Shown piece after piece: positions 1 to 6,560 of a DNA stretch of 32,098 bases (the stretch's first letter is position 1; each line of letters starts with the position of its first letter). The DNA lies in assembly GCA_934643865.1 (NCBI GenBank), contig CAKUCX010000039.1:1-32098 (forward strand), read 5' to 3'. The notes below the pieces were generated by a model. The model made no database searches. It was not told where the DNA came from and saw only the letters and a program-made list of their open reading frames with translations. Position numbers and translations under genes: made by a program. Source of the DNA: an uncultured Kiritimatiellota bacterium (GTDB taxonomy: Bacteria > Verrucomicrobiota > Kiritimatiellia > RFP12 > UBA1067).

Positions 1-90
1 GCGCTGGGCGCGCGCGCGGCGGCCGCCGTCGCGCGCCGCTGCGGCGTCGTGGGGCGGTGCGCGGACGAACTCCTGGAGGCGATGCGGTGA
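1..90 (+). CDS. 3' end of an unidentified protein
   Basis: An open frame enters from the left edge and ends at TGA 88-90. Only 29 residues are visible, Ala/Arg-rich and ending ADELLEAMR, which reads like a C-terminal amphipathic helix. Its stop overlaps the GTG start of the next gene (GTGA), a sign of translational coupling. Too little is present to name the family; the helix would suit the end of a glycosyltransferase such as a Kdo-transferase-type protein, but that is a guess. Confidence 0.5.
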   Translation, partial: ALGARAAAAVARRCGVVGRCADELLEAMR

Positions 91-1943
91 ACTGGACGCT
101 CTTCGACTATGCGGGGCATACGGCCCTTGCGTACACGGCCCTCGCGGTTTCGTTCGGGGCCGTGCTTGCGGTGCTGGGGGCGAGCGCGCTTCTCCTGCGG
201 CGGCGGCGCTGGGTCTGGGCCGCGTTCCCGCTGCCGCTCCTCGTCCTCTGGGGGCTTCTCCTGGCCTTCGCCGGCCCGCGGCTCGACCACGCCTGGCTCT
301 ACCTCCAGGAGAACGCGCGCCGCAGCCACGCCACCTACGCGGGGCTCACGTTCGCGTCCGCGTTCGTGCCGCCGCTCGGCGAGACGGGGCGGGGTGCGTT
401 CGTCCACATCGCGACGCGCGACACGGGCTTCGCGAAGGGGACGCCCGCCGCCGTGCGCCGCGAAGGCGGCCGCACGTGGGCGACGTTCGTGGACGAGGAC
501 TACCCCGGCGGCGTGACGACGCTCGACGGCCGACCCGTCGAGACGGGATCGCGCTTCAGCGGCACGCGCCTTCTCGTCTCGCTCATCCCGCTCTTCGAGA
601 TGCCGACGGCGCGGCGCGCGCGCGTCGAGGGGGCGGAGGCCGCGCCCTACGCGCGCCCGCTCGCCGAGGCGGGCCTTGAGCTGCTCGATGCGTCGCAGGA
701 GGGCCCGGCGGACATCGTCCTCGTCGCGCCGGGGCCCGACTGGGAGGTCGGCGCGGACACGCCGTCCGTTTCGGACTGGCGGCGGATTGCCGGCGGCCTG
801 GCGCGCGGCGGCGTCGCGGCGTACCACCTGGACGCGCGCCTCCTCTCCCGCGCGCGCCTGAAGCGGCTCCTCGCCGACTTCCGCGCGGTGTTCCGCCACT
901 ACCGCCTCTGGTGTACGGGGCGGCACGACTACGTGCTGACGGCGGGCGGGAACGTCCTCGCGGACGAGGCGCTGGAACTCTTCACGAACGAGAAGACGTC
1001 CGCCGCGTTCCTCGCGGCCGGCGCCCTCTCGCCGGGCGAGGTCTTCGCCTGCTACGTGGGGACGGACTTCGAGATCGAGCCGGGCCTCCTCGGCCTTCCG
1101 TCCTTCGGGCGCCTGCGGGCGTGCTGGACGGCCCCGCGCCTCGCCTTCGCGCCCGCCCCCGCCGGCCCGCTGGCGGCGGTGCGGGCCGCCGACCTGACGC
1201 CCCTGGACGTGCCGTTCCCCGGCTGGTTCGTGCGCGGCACCGTCGACGGCGGCGTCTACGCCGCGCTCACGAACGGCGTCATGCAGGCGCAGGTCGCGCG
1301 GCGCGAGATGCTGCGGGGCTTCGCCGCGGCCGACCGGGGCGCGGAGACGAACGCGGTCGAGCGCTGGGCGGCGGCGGCGAAACTCAATCCGCGCGACCCG
1401 CTCCTGCGCGGGCTCGCCGACTCGCTCGACCTCGAAGGGCGGCGCTTCCTGCGCATCGGCAACGTCAACGCGGCGATCCGCTGCTACGAGAACCGCCTCC
1501 TCATCCGCCCGCAGGACGTCGCGGCCGTCCACAACTTCGGCGTCTGCCTCAAGAAGAGCGGGCACTTCGACATGGCCGCGAGCGTCTTCGCGAAGGCCGT
1601 CACGATGGACCCGCGCACGGACGAGCATCGCCTCGAACTCGTCGAGTGCTGCGCGTCGAGCCGGCGCGAGGACATGGCCTGCCGCCAGCTGGACGTCCTC
1701 ATGAAGCGCCATCCGTCCGACCCCGCCCTGAAGATGCGCGCCGCGCGGCTCCTCTGCCTGCGCGCGAACAAGGCCCGCGACACGGCGCGCGCGGTGGCGC
1801 TCGCGGAGGAGGCCGTGCGCCTCACGGGCTGGAAGGACCGCGCCTACGTGCAGGCGCTCGCCGACGTCTACATCGAGGTCGGGCGCGTCGTCCTCGGCAT
1901 GGGTCTCAAGAAGAAGATGAGGGAAATGAGGTTCGAGAAATGA
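87..1943 (+). CDS. Membrane-anchored protein with spermidine-synthase-like region and C-terminal TPR repeats
   Basis: 618 residues. The GTG at 87 is preferred because GGAGG lies 8 bases upstream and the codon overlaps the upstream stop. Two hydrophobic helices (about residues 13-37 and 42-62), separated by four arginines, give an inner-membrane anchor. The middle part (about 200-310), with ADIVLVAPGPDW, a GGVAAYHLDARLLS stretch and a GRHDYVLTAGG stretch, resembles the second half of the spermidine-synthase-like fold seen in multi-TM/TPR fusion proteins. No clear SAM-binding glycine loop is visible, so enzymatic activity is doubtful. The last 170 residues hold TPR-like helices, including one around AAVHNFGVCLKKSGHFDMAASVFAKA. 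It is coupled to the following lipoprotein gene through ATGA. Likely a scaffold in an envelope assembly; function unknown. The TPR call is firm and the synthase resemblance tentative. Confidence 0.8.
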   Translation: MNWTLFDYAGHTALAYTALAVSFGAVLAVLGASALLLRRRRWVWAAFPLPLLVLWGLLLAFAGPRLDHAWLYLQENARRSHATYAGLTFASAFVPPLGETGRGAFVHIATRDTGFAKGTPAAVRREGGRTWATFVDEDYPGGVTTLDGRPVETGSRFSGTRLLVSLIPLFEMPTARRARVEGAEAAPYARPLAEAGLELLDASQEGPADIVLVAPGPDWEVGADTPSVSDWRRIAGGLARGGVAAYHLDARLLSRARLKRLLADFRAVFRHYRLWCTGRHDYVLTAGGNVLADEALELFTNEKTSAAFLAAGALSPGEVFACYVGTDFEIEPGLLGLPSFGRLRACWTAPRLAFAPAPAGPLAAVRAADLTPLDVPFPGWFVRGTVDGGVYAALTNGVMQAQVARREMLRGFAAADRGAETNAVERWAAAAKLNPRDPLLRGLADSLDLEGRRFLRIGNVNAAIRCYENRLLIRPQDVAAVHNFGVCLKKSGHFDMAASVFAKAVTMDPRTDEHRLELVECCASSRREDMACRQLDVLMKRHPSDPALKMRAARLLCLRANKARDTARAVALAEEAVRLTGWKDRAYVQALADVYIEVGRVVLGMGLKKKMREMRFEK

Positions 1944-2692
1944 AACGCAAGCTTGCCGCCCTCCCTGTCCTTCTGCTGGCGGGGTGCTTCACGCTGAAGC
2001 AGACCGAAATGCCGCAGGTCCAGATGGCGCGCGCGCCAGAGGGCCGCGACGTCAAGGTGGCCGTCGCGGGCTTCGCCGCGACGGTCACGGACTACATCCC
2101 CGTCTTCGGCACGCAGACGGTCTACGTCGACCACGGCCCCTACGTCGGGCGGCGCGGCGGCCGCGTCTGGGGCGGCGGGCACTACGAGACGGTGACGTCC
2201 GAGACGCTCGTGCCGCAGACGCGCGCGAGCGATGCGTTCCTCCGACGCGCGCAGACGCTGCTGGAGGACGCGGGCTACCTCGTGCGCGCGCCGCAGCCGG
2301 ACTACACGGTGGAGGTCACGTTCGACGGGCCGTTCGTGCGGGACGACGAGCGCGCCGTCGCATGGGCCTGGATGCTCCTCTCGGTCTTCTCCGCCGAGTA
2401 CGCGACGCAGACGTGGACGGCGAAGCTGCGCGTCTACGACGCGAAGACGGGGCGCGTCCTCTTCACGCGCGACTGCGTGCAGAAGTACGAGGACTGCGTC
2501 TGGTCGCCCCTCTTCTTCATCGGCCTTGCGGGCCACACGGAGAACACGTCCGGCTACATGCAGGGCTGGTGCCTTACGGCGCTCACCGACCAGGCGGTCG
2601 CGGCGGCGGCGGCGTTCCTCGCGCCGCGCGCGGGGCCCCGCGTCAGTACAGCGGCTCGTACTCGCCCTTCGTCACCTTCTTCAGGCACTTGA
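1940..2692 (+). CDS. Predicted outer-membrane lipoprotein
   Basis: 250 residues. The start ATG overlaps the stop of the TPR gene (ATGA), implying a two-gene operon. The N-terminus is a lipoprotein signal: MKRK, a short hydrophobic run, then the lipobox LAGC with acylated Cys16. The mature part has a variable GGR/GGG loop (about 70-80), a probable structural core around YTVEVTFDGPFV, and TWTAKLRVYDAKTGRVLFTRDC, a pattern common in periplasmic proteins that report on conserved beta-sheet domains of DUF4136 type; that family assignment is only a suggestion. The last 16 codons overlap the convergent zinc-ribbon gene by 50 bp, and the tail (ARTRPSSPSSGT) looks like antisense-derived extension. Likely partner of the TPR membrane protein at the envelope. 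Confidence 0.8.
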   Translation: MKRKLAALPVLLLAGCFTLKQTEMPQVQMARAPEGRDVKVAVAGFAATVTDYIPVFGTQTVYVDHGPYVGRRGGRVWGGGHYETVTSETLVPQTRASDAFLRRAQTLLEDAGYLVRAPQPDYTVEVTFDGPFVRDDERAVAWAWMLLSVFSAEYATQTWTAKLRVYDAKTGRVLFTRDCVQKYEDCVWSPLFFIGLAGHTENTSGYMQGWCLTALTDQAVAAAAAFLAPRAGPRVSTAARTRPSSPSSGT

Positions 2693-2894
2693 AGCCCGCC
2701 CGCTTCGCGCGGTAGTGGAGGTCGGTCTCGGAACGCCCCAGGGCCGGGGCCTGGATGACGCGGTAGACCGCCGCGCCGCAGGCGGGGCACGTCGCCAGCT
2801 TCGGGTCTTCGATCGACTGCGCGATCTCAAAGCCCTTCGCGCACATGGCGCAACCCTTTTCAGGCTCCGCCGCCTCATAGACGTACATCGGCAT
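2643..2894 (-). CDS. FmdB-type small zinc-ribbon protein
   Basis: 83 residues. It begins MPMYVYEA and carries two CxxC pairs (Cys15/Cys18 and Cys37/Cys40, in GCAMCAKGF and ATCPACGAAVYRVI), the layout of the FmdB/CxxC putative regulatory family (PF09723). The pairs probably hold one zinc ion. The usual YECxxCG opening is altered, with the first pair sitting after EPEKG. These proteins are often called regulatory but the function is not established. The 3' end overlaps the convergent lipoprotein gene by 50 bp. The gene lies 69 bp beyond the phosphatase gene on the same strand and may be the last member of that transcript. Confidence 0.85.
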   Translation of the reverse strand: MPMYVYEAAEPEKGCAMCAKGFEIAQSIEDPKLATCPACGAAVYRVIQAPALGRSETDLHYRAKRAGFKCLKKVTKGEYEPLY

Positions 2895-2963
2895 AGGCTT
2901 TCAGCTCCCGTTTAGACGTTCAGGTCGCGCGCCCGGCCGTCAAACCGAACCGCGCGCGGCGCA

Positions 2964-4154
2964 TCAGTAGTAGTTCACCGTCACGATCTTGCGGTAGTTC
3001 TTTTCGAGGGCCGCCTGCATGCGCTTGAAGACCGAGCGGCGCAGTTCGAGGTCCTGCGGGATGTTGGGGTCCTGGTGGCTCTCGTTCACCTTCGTGCCGA
3101 TGACGAACTCGATGCGGTCGTGGGTGAGGAGGCGTTCGAGGATCTGGCGCGCCGCGAGGGGCTGGCCGATTGGGCTCTGCTTCTCCTCCAGCGCCTTGCA
3201 GACGTGCGAGAGCGTGAGGATGCCCTCCGTGCAGAGGCCGACGCCCGGCAGGATGCCGCTCGGGGGGAGTCCGCCCGCGTTGCGCATCGCGGCGAGATCG
3301 ATCTTCACGCGGCCGCCCAGCTCGCGCTCCAGGATGTTCGCCGTCGTGCCGCCGCAGATGATGACGTGGTCCTCGCCCAGGTTCGCCTGGCGGGCGAACT
3401 CGGCGTCGTGTTCCTTGTAGTAGGGCGGGCCGGTGAGGATGCGCAGCACGCGCGGGTGGCGGAAATAGATGACGAGGCAGCTGATGTCGTCCTTGCAGGA
3501 CTCGGGGGTGATGTTCTTCGCGAAGCAGGCGATGCGGCGGGCGAGGTCGGCGGCGGAGAGGTCGGGTTCGCTCGAGATCATCCGCCGGGCGAACGCAAGC
3601 ATGCCGCTGCGGCGCCAGCCGAACTTGTAGGCGGCCTGGCCGGAGCCGAGGCCGCTCTGCGTCACGCCGTCCGAGCAGAGGATGATGCGGTCGCCCGGCT
3701 CCACGTCCACCTCCACCTCGCGCACCTCGCGGTCGGGCCAGTGCGCCGAGATGACGGTGCGGTCCTTGGCGGGCGCAACCTCCTCTGTGCCGCGCAGGTG
3801 GACGTAGGCGGGGTTGCCCATCTCGATGATGCGCGCGCGTCCGCCCAGGTGGTAGTCGAAGAGGGAGAACGTGGCGTAGCTGATCTTGCGCACCTCGCAG
3901 ACCGGCAGCGAGTCCATGATGATCTCCACGGATTCGAGCAGGTCGAGGTTCGACTGCATGAACCGCAGCGCCATCGTCGTCGTCATGTTCGCGAGGACGA
4001 GCGCCTTCACGCCGGATCCGAGGCCGTCCGACAGCGCGGCGAGCGACCGGTTCTCCTTCTCGATCGTGAGGAGCTGCACGTCGTCGCCGCAGGCGGCCTG
4101 GCCCGTCTTCGTGAACTGGGTGGCCTCCATTTCGAGGAAGAGGTCGTCCGTCAA
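2964..4154 (-). CDS. PP2C/SpoIIE-family serine phosphatase linked to sensory hydrogenase
   Basis: 396 residues. A TTG start at 4154 is chosen because it overlaps the stop of the hydrogenase gene and has GGAGG six bases upstream (4161-4165 on the plus strand). Residues 1-230 form a PP2C-type metal-dependent phosphatase: CGDDV near the N-terminus, ALSDGLGSG, LCSDGVTQSG and the late CKDDISCLVIY supply the acidic residues expected to bind two Mn/Mg ions. Residues from about 245 to the end form a second conserved segment found in phosphatases beside [FeFe]-hydrogenases. The expected role is dephosphorylating a target protein in response to the hydrogenase. No transmembrane segment is visible, so it is cytoplasmic. 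The coupling to the hydrogenase strongly suggests an equimolar signalling pair. Confidence 0.9.
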   Translation of the reverse strand: MTDDLFLEMEATQFTKTGQAACGDDVQLLTIEKENRSLAALSDGLGSGVKALVLANMTTTMALRFMQSNLDLLESVEIIMDSLPVCEVRKISYATFSLFDYHLGGRARIIEMGNPAYVHLRGTEEVAPAKDRTVISAHWPDREVREVEVDVEPGDRIILCSDGVTQSGLGSGQAAYKFGWRRSGMLAFARRMISSEPDLSAADLARRIACFAKNITPESCKDDISCLVIYFRHPRVLRILTGPPYYKEHDAEFARQANLGEDHVIICGGTTANILERELGGRVKIDLAAMRNAGGLPPSGILPGVGLCTEGILTLSHVCKALEEKQSPIGQPLAARQILERLLTHDRIEFVIGTKVNESHQDPNIPQDLELRRSVFKRMQAALEKNYRKIVTVNYY

Positions 4155-5881
4155 TTGAAGCCTCCGCTCTTCATGAGGCCGTGGCTCTCGGCCTGGGTCT
4201 GCGCCTTGTAGGTCCCGGCGATCTCGTTGAGCATGATTTCCGTCTCGGCGATGTGTTCGCCGAAGAGGCGCGCCACCTGCTGGACGGTGATGACGTTCTT
4301 GCGGATGACCTCCTGCGCACGCGCGGCAATCTGCTCGCGGTGCAGCTCGTTCTTCGTGACGTCCTGGATCACGGCGCCCGCGAACTTGCCCTTCGCGATG
4401 GAGAAGACCGAGATGTTGACGATGCGGTCGCCGAGGTGCTGGTTGTACTTCTCGATCTCGCTGCCGTGCGCCAGGGCCCCCGTGAAGAGGTCGGCGAAGT
4501 CCGCCAGGTACTCGTCGATCGCAATCGTGTTGAGGTTGCCGATCGCCTCGTAGATCTCGCCCGCGCCCACGAGGTCGGCGAAGTTGCGGTTGCACTCGGT
4601 GATGCAGCGCGACTCGTCCACGATCACGACGGCGGCGGGGATGTACTTGATGAGGGCGTTGGAGGTGCGCTGGAAGCTCTGGCGCAGGAAGTTGTGGCAC
4701 ATGGCCTCCTCGGCCTTGCCGGCGAGGAGGGCGCGCGCGAAGTCGCGGCAGGAGGTGTAGCCGCAGGCGCCGCAGTTGAGCTCGTCCGCCTTCGAGAACT
4801 TGCCCACGCGGGCGAGGGCGGCGGCGAGCGCCGCCTCGTCGGGGTCGGGGTCGGGGACGGCGGCGGGCGGGTAGCTCGCGCCGCCGCAGTGGGCGAAGCA
4901 GCGCCCGGCGGAGGTCCTGAGGGGCGAGATCGCGTCCGTGTCGAAGAGCGCGTCGAGCGTGGCGCCCGCGTTCATCGCGGGCCCGTTCACGCACCCGCCG
5001 GGGCAGGCGAGCGCCTCCAGGAAGACCGTGCGGCCGCGCTTCGCGGCGGGCGGCGGGCCGGAGAGGAGGCGGCGGAGGTTGTCGAGGCCCGAGACGGAGA
5101 CGAAGCGCACCGTATCCGACCCGTCGCGGATCGTGTCGTTCATGCCGCCCTCGACGGAGTAGAAGCGCCCCTCCTCGGCGGGACCGAGCGCGAGCGCGGC
5201 CTCGGCCGGCACGAACGCGGGCAGCACACCATGTTCTTCCAGCAGCTGCTGCAGGACGGGGAAGACGAGCGCGAGGGCGAGTTCGTCCGGATGCGCGTCC
5301 GCCTCGTTCTTCTTCGCAGCGCACGGCCCGAAGAAAACGACCTTGATGTCGTTGCCGTACGTCTCGCGCAGGAGGCGCGCGTGCGCCCGCACGGGCGAGG
5401 GCAGGGGCGAGATGAACGTCGCCCACGCCGGCAGGTACTTGCGGATCATGTCCACCGCCGCCGGGCACGCGCTCGACACCATGAACGGCGTCTCGGGACA
5501 TTCCGCCAACAACTTCGAGACGTGCGCGCTCACGCTCTCGGCGCCGTGCGCCGTTTCGGAGACGCCCGCGAAGCCGATCTCCCGCAGCGCCGCCGCGAGC
5601 CGTCCGATGGAAATGCCCTTGAAGTAGGCGGTGAAGCTCGGCGCGACCGACGCATAGACGCGCGCGGGCGACTCCAACAGCTGCCGCAGACGCGCGAGGT
5701 CGTTGCGGATCTTCTTCGCGTGCGCGGGGCAGACCTTCACGCACTCGCCGCAGGCGACGCACGCCTCGGGGATGACGCTCGCCTTGCCGCCGACGATGCG
5801 GATGGCCTTGACGGGACAGTGCCGGACGCACTTGTAGCAGTCCTGGCATTCGTTTTCGGTAGTGTAGACGGGACCGGTCAT
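4151..5881 (-). CDS. Sensory [FeFe]-hydrogenase (HydS-like, group C) with PAS domain
   Basis: 576 residues. Domains: two [4Fe-4S] ferredoxin motifs (Cys12, 15, 18, 22 and 41, 44, 47, 51); an H-cluster domain (about 75-330) with motif 1 SSACPAAV (Ala138, Cys139), motif 2 GPCAAKKNE (Cys187) and motif 3 LEALACPGGC (Cys293, Cys297); a further Fe-S domain with Cys370, 373, 378 and 395; and a PAS domain (about 405-510) with a helical tail. Catalytic hydrogenases have TSCCP in motif 1, where the first Cys relays protons; here it is alanine, as known for sensory hydrogenases. The three remaining cluster-binding positions are kept. It probably senses H2 or redox state in the cytoplasm and signals through PAS to the coupled phosphatase. 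The start codon directly follows the octamer repeat and has no clear Shine-Dalgarno sequence. Maturation genes hydE/F/G are not in the window. Confidence 0.92.
   Translation of the reverse strand: MTGPVYTTENECQDCYKCVRHCPVKAIRIVGGKASVIPEACVACGECVKVCPAHAKKIRNDLARLRQLLESPARVYASVAPSFTAYFKGISIGRLAAALREIGFAGVSETAHGAESVSAHVSKLLAECPETPFMVSSACPAAVDMIRKYLPAWATFISPLPSPVRAHARLLRETYGNDIKVVFFGPCAAKKNEADAHPDELALALVFPVLQQLLEEHGVLPAFVPAEAALALGPAEEGRFYSVEGGMNDTIRDGSDTVRFVSVSGLDNLRRLLSGPPPAAKRGRTVFLEALACPGGCVNGPAMNAGATLDALFDTDAISPLRTSAGRCFAHCGGASYPPAAVPDPDPDEAALAAALARVGKFSKADELNCGACGYTSCRDFARALLAGKAEEAMCHNFLRQSFQRTSNALIKYIPAAVVIVDESRCITECNRNFADLVGAGEIYEAIGNLNTIAIDEYLADFADLFTGALAHGSEIEKYNQHLGDRIVNISVFSIAKGKFAGAVIQDVTKNELHREQIAARAQEVIRKNVITVQQVARLFGEHIAETEIMLNEIAGTYKAQTQAESHGLMKSGGFN
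4161..4165 (-). promoter_or_regulatory. Ribosome binding site deciding a TTG start
   Basis: GGAGG on the minus strand lies six bases before TTG 4154. It sits inside the last codons of the hydrogenase gene, and TTG overlaps that gene's TGA. No ATG with comparable spacing exists; the next in-frame ATG is eight codons downstream and would remove conserved residues. Confidence 0.75.
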
Positions 5882-5887
5882 GGGAGA

Positions 5888-6275
5888 TTAAGTGATTAAG
5901 TAGTTAAGTAGTTAAGTAGTTAAGTAGTTAAGTGGTTAAGTGGTTAAGTGGTTAAGTGGTTAAGTGGTTAAGTTAAGCAGTAGTTAAGTAGTTGAGTTAA
6001 GCAGGAGTTAAGTTAAGCACTTAAGTAGTTAAGCAGTTAAGGAGAATAAGTGGTTAAGGTAAGTAGTTAGTTAAGTGGTTAAGGAGTTAAGGCAATCAAA
6101 GCTTGTAAGCCGCACAAAACCCACAAAGCCTTTGCGTTCTTTGTGGCAAAGATCATCATATCCGTTTGGCATCCCTAAGTGGCTAGGTGAGTTGATACAA
6201 CTGAGCGGCCTAACCACTTAACTACACTTATTCTCCTTAACTTAACTACTTAACCACTTAACCACTTAATCTCTC
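5888..6275. repeat. AT-rich octamer element, copy 1 (fills the hydrogenase/[2Fe-2S] gene gap)
   Basis: This gene-free gap of 384 bp is built from an 8-bp unit. Ten head-to-tail copies occupy 5888-5967 (one TTAAGTGA, four TTAAGTAG, five TTAAGTGG), then degenerate copies run to about 6090. From 6209 to 6275 the unit appears in reverse (CCACTTAA), so the gap is flanked by inverted arms. An 18-bp perfect inverted repeat (AGTTAAGGAGAATAAGTG at 6035-6052, complement at 6225-6242) joins the arms. The core holds a smaller hairpin (CCACAAAG 6121-6128 with CTTTGTGG 6139-6146). The reverse arm supplies the TAA of the [2Fe-2S] gene. Base composition is strikingly AT-rich against its surroundings. No promoter or ORF is recognisable inside. 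Confidence 0.9.
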
Positions 6276-6520
6276 TTAAAGAGTCCGTCGAGAAGGTCCT
6301 TCATGACGCCCTCGTCGACGCGCGTGTAGGTCTTGCCGCCTGCGATGACGACGGGGCCGACGGCACAGTTGCCCGTGCAAAGCGAACCCGAGAGTTCGCA
6401 GTCCACCTCGTCCCGGAGTCCCCGCTCCGCGAGATACTTCTCGCAGTAGGCGAGATTCTTCTCGTTACCCCGCGCGAAGCAGGAACTGCCCATGCAGATG
6501 ACGATCTTCGGCTTGTTCAT
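6266..6520 (-). CDS. Thioredoxin-like [2Fe-2S] ferredoxin-domain protein
   Basis: 84 residues. Four cysteines have the spacing of the thioredoxin-like [2Fe-2S] family (NuoE/HydC C-terminal type): Cys9 and Cys14 in ICMGSSCFARG, then a CxxxC pair in SLCTGNCAVGPVVI. It probably passes electrons to, or partners with, the hydrogenase downstream. ATG 6520 is chosen because the promoter -10 box ends only 10 bases before it, so the in-frame ATG at 6541 would be untranscribed. The stop codon TAA belongs to the first octamer of the neighbouring repeat (GAT-TAAGTGG). Such small proteins commonly accompany [FeFe]-hydrogenase signalling genes. Confidence 0.88.
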   Translation of the reverse strand: MNKPKIVICMGSSCFARGNEKNLAYCEKYLAERGLRDEVDCELSGSLCTGNCAVGPVVIAGGKTYTRVDEGVMKDLLDGLFKRD

Positions 6521-6530
6521 GATGTGTGCA

Positions 6531-6539
6531 TTATACCAC
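6531..6539 (-). promoter_or_regulatory. Extended -10 promoter for the [2Fe-2S] gene
   Basis: On the minus strand the sequence reads TGG-TATAAT, a consensus -10 hexamer (6531-6536) preceded by a TGN extension. No convincing -35 hexamer is seen 17 bases upstream. The -10 box lies 10 bases from the ATG, so transcription should begin within about 3-6 bases of the start codon, predicting an almost leaderless mRNA. Confidence 0.75.
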
Positions 6540-6560
6540 AAACCCGCGCGGCCGCTCCTC

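Noticed and set aside
4151..5849. Long minus-strand frame joining the phosphatase to an upstream Arg-rich segment
   Set aside because: The upstream part is an alternate frame of the hydrogenase; the phosphatase is better explained by its TTG start at 4154 with a ribosome site.
5888..5967. Octamer array as a CRISPR or telomere-like sequence
   Set aside because: Unit too short, no spacers, internal to a chromosome gap between co-directional genes.
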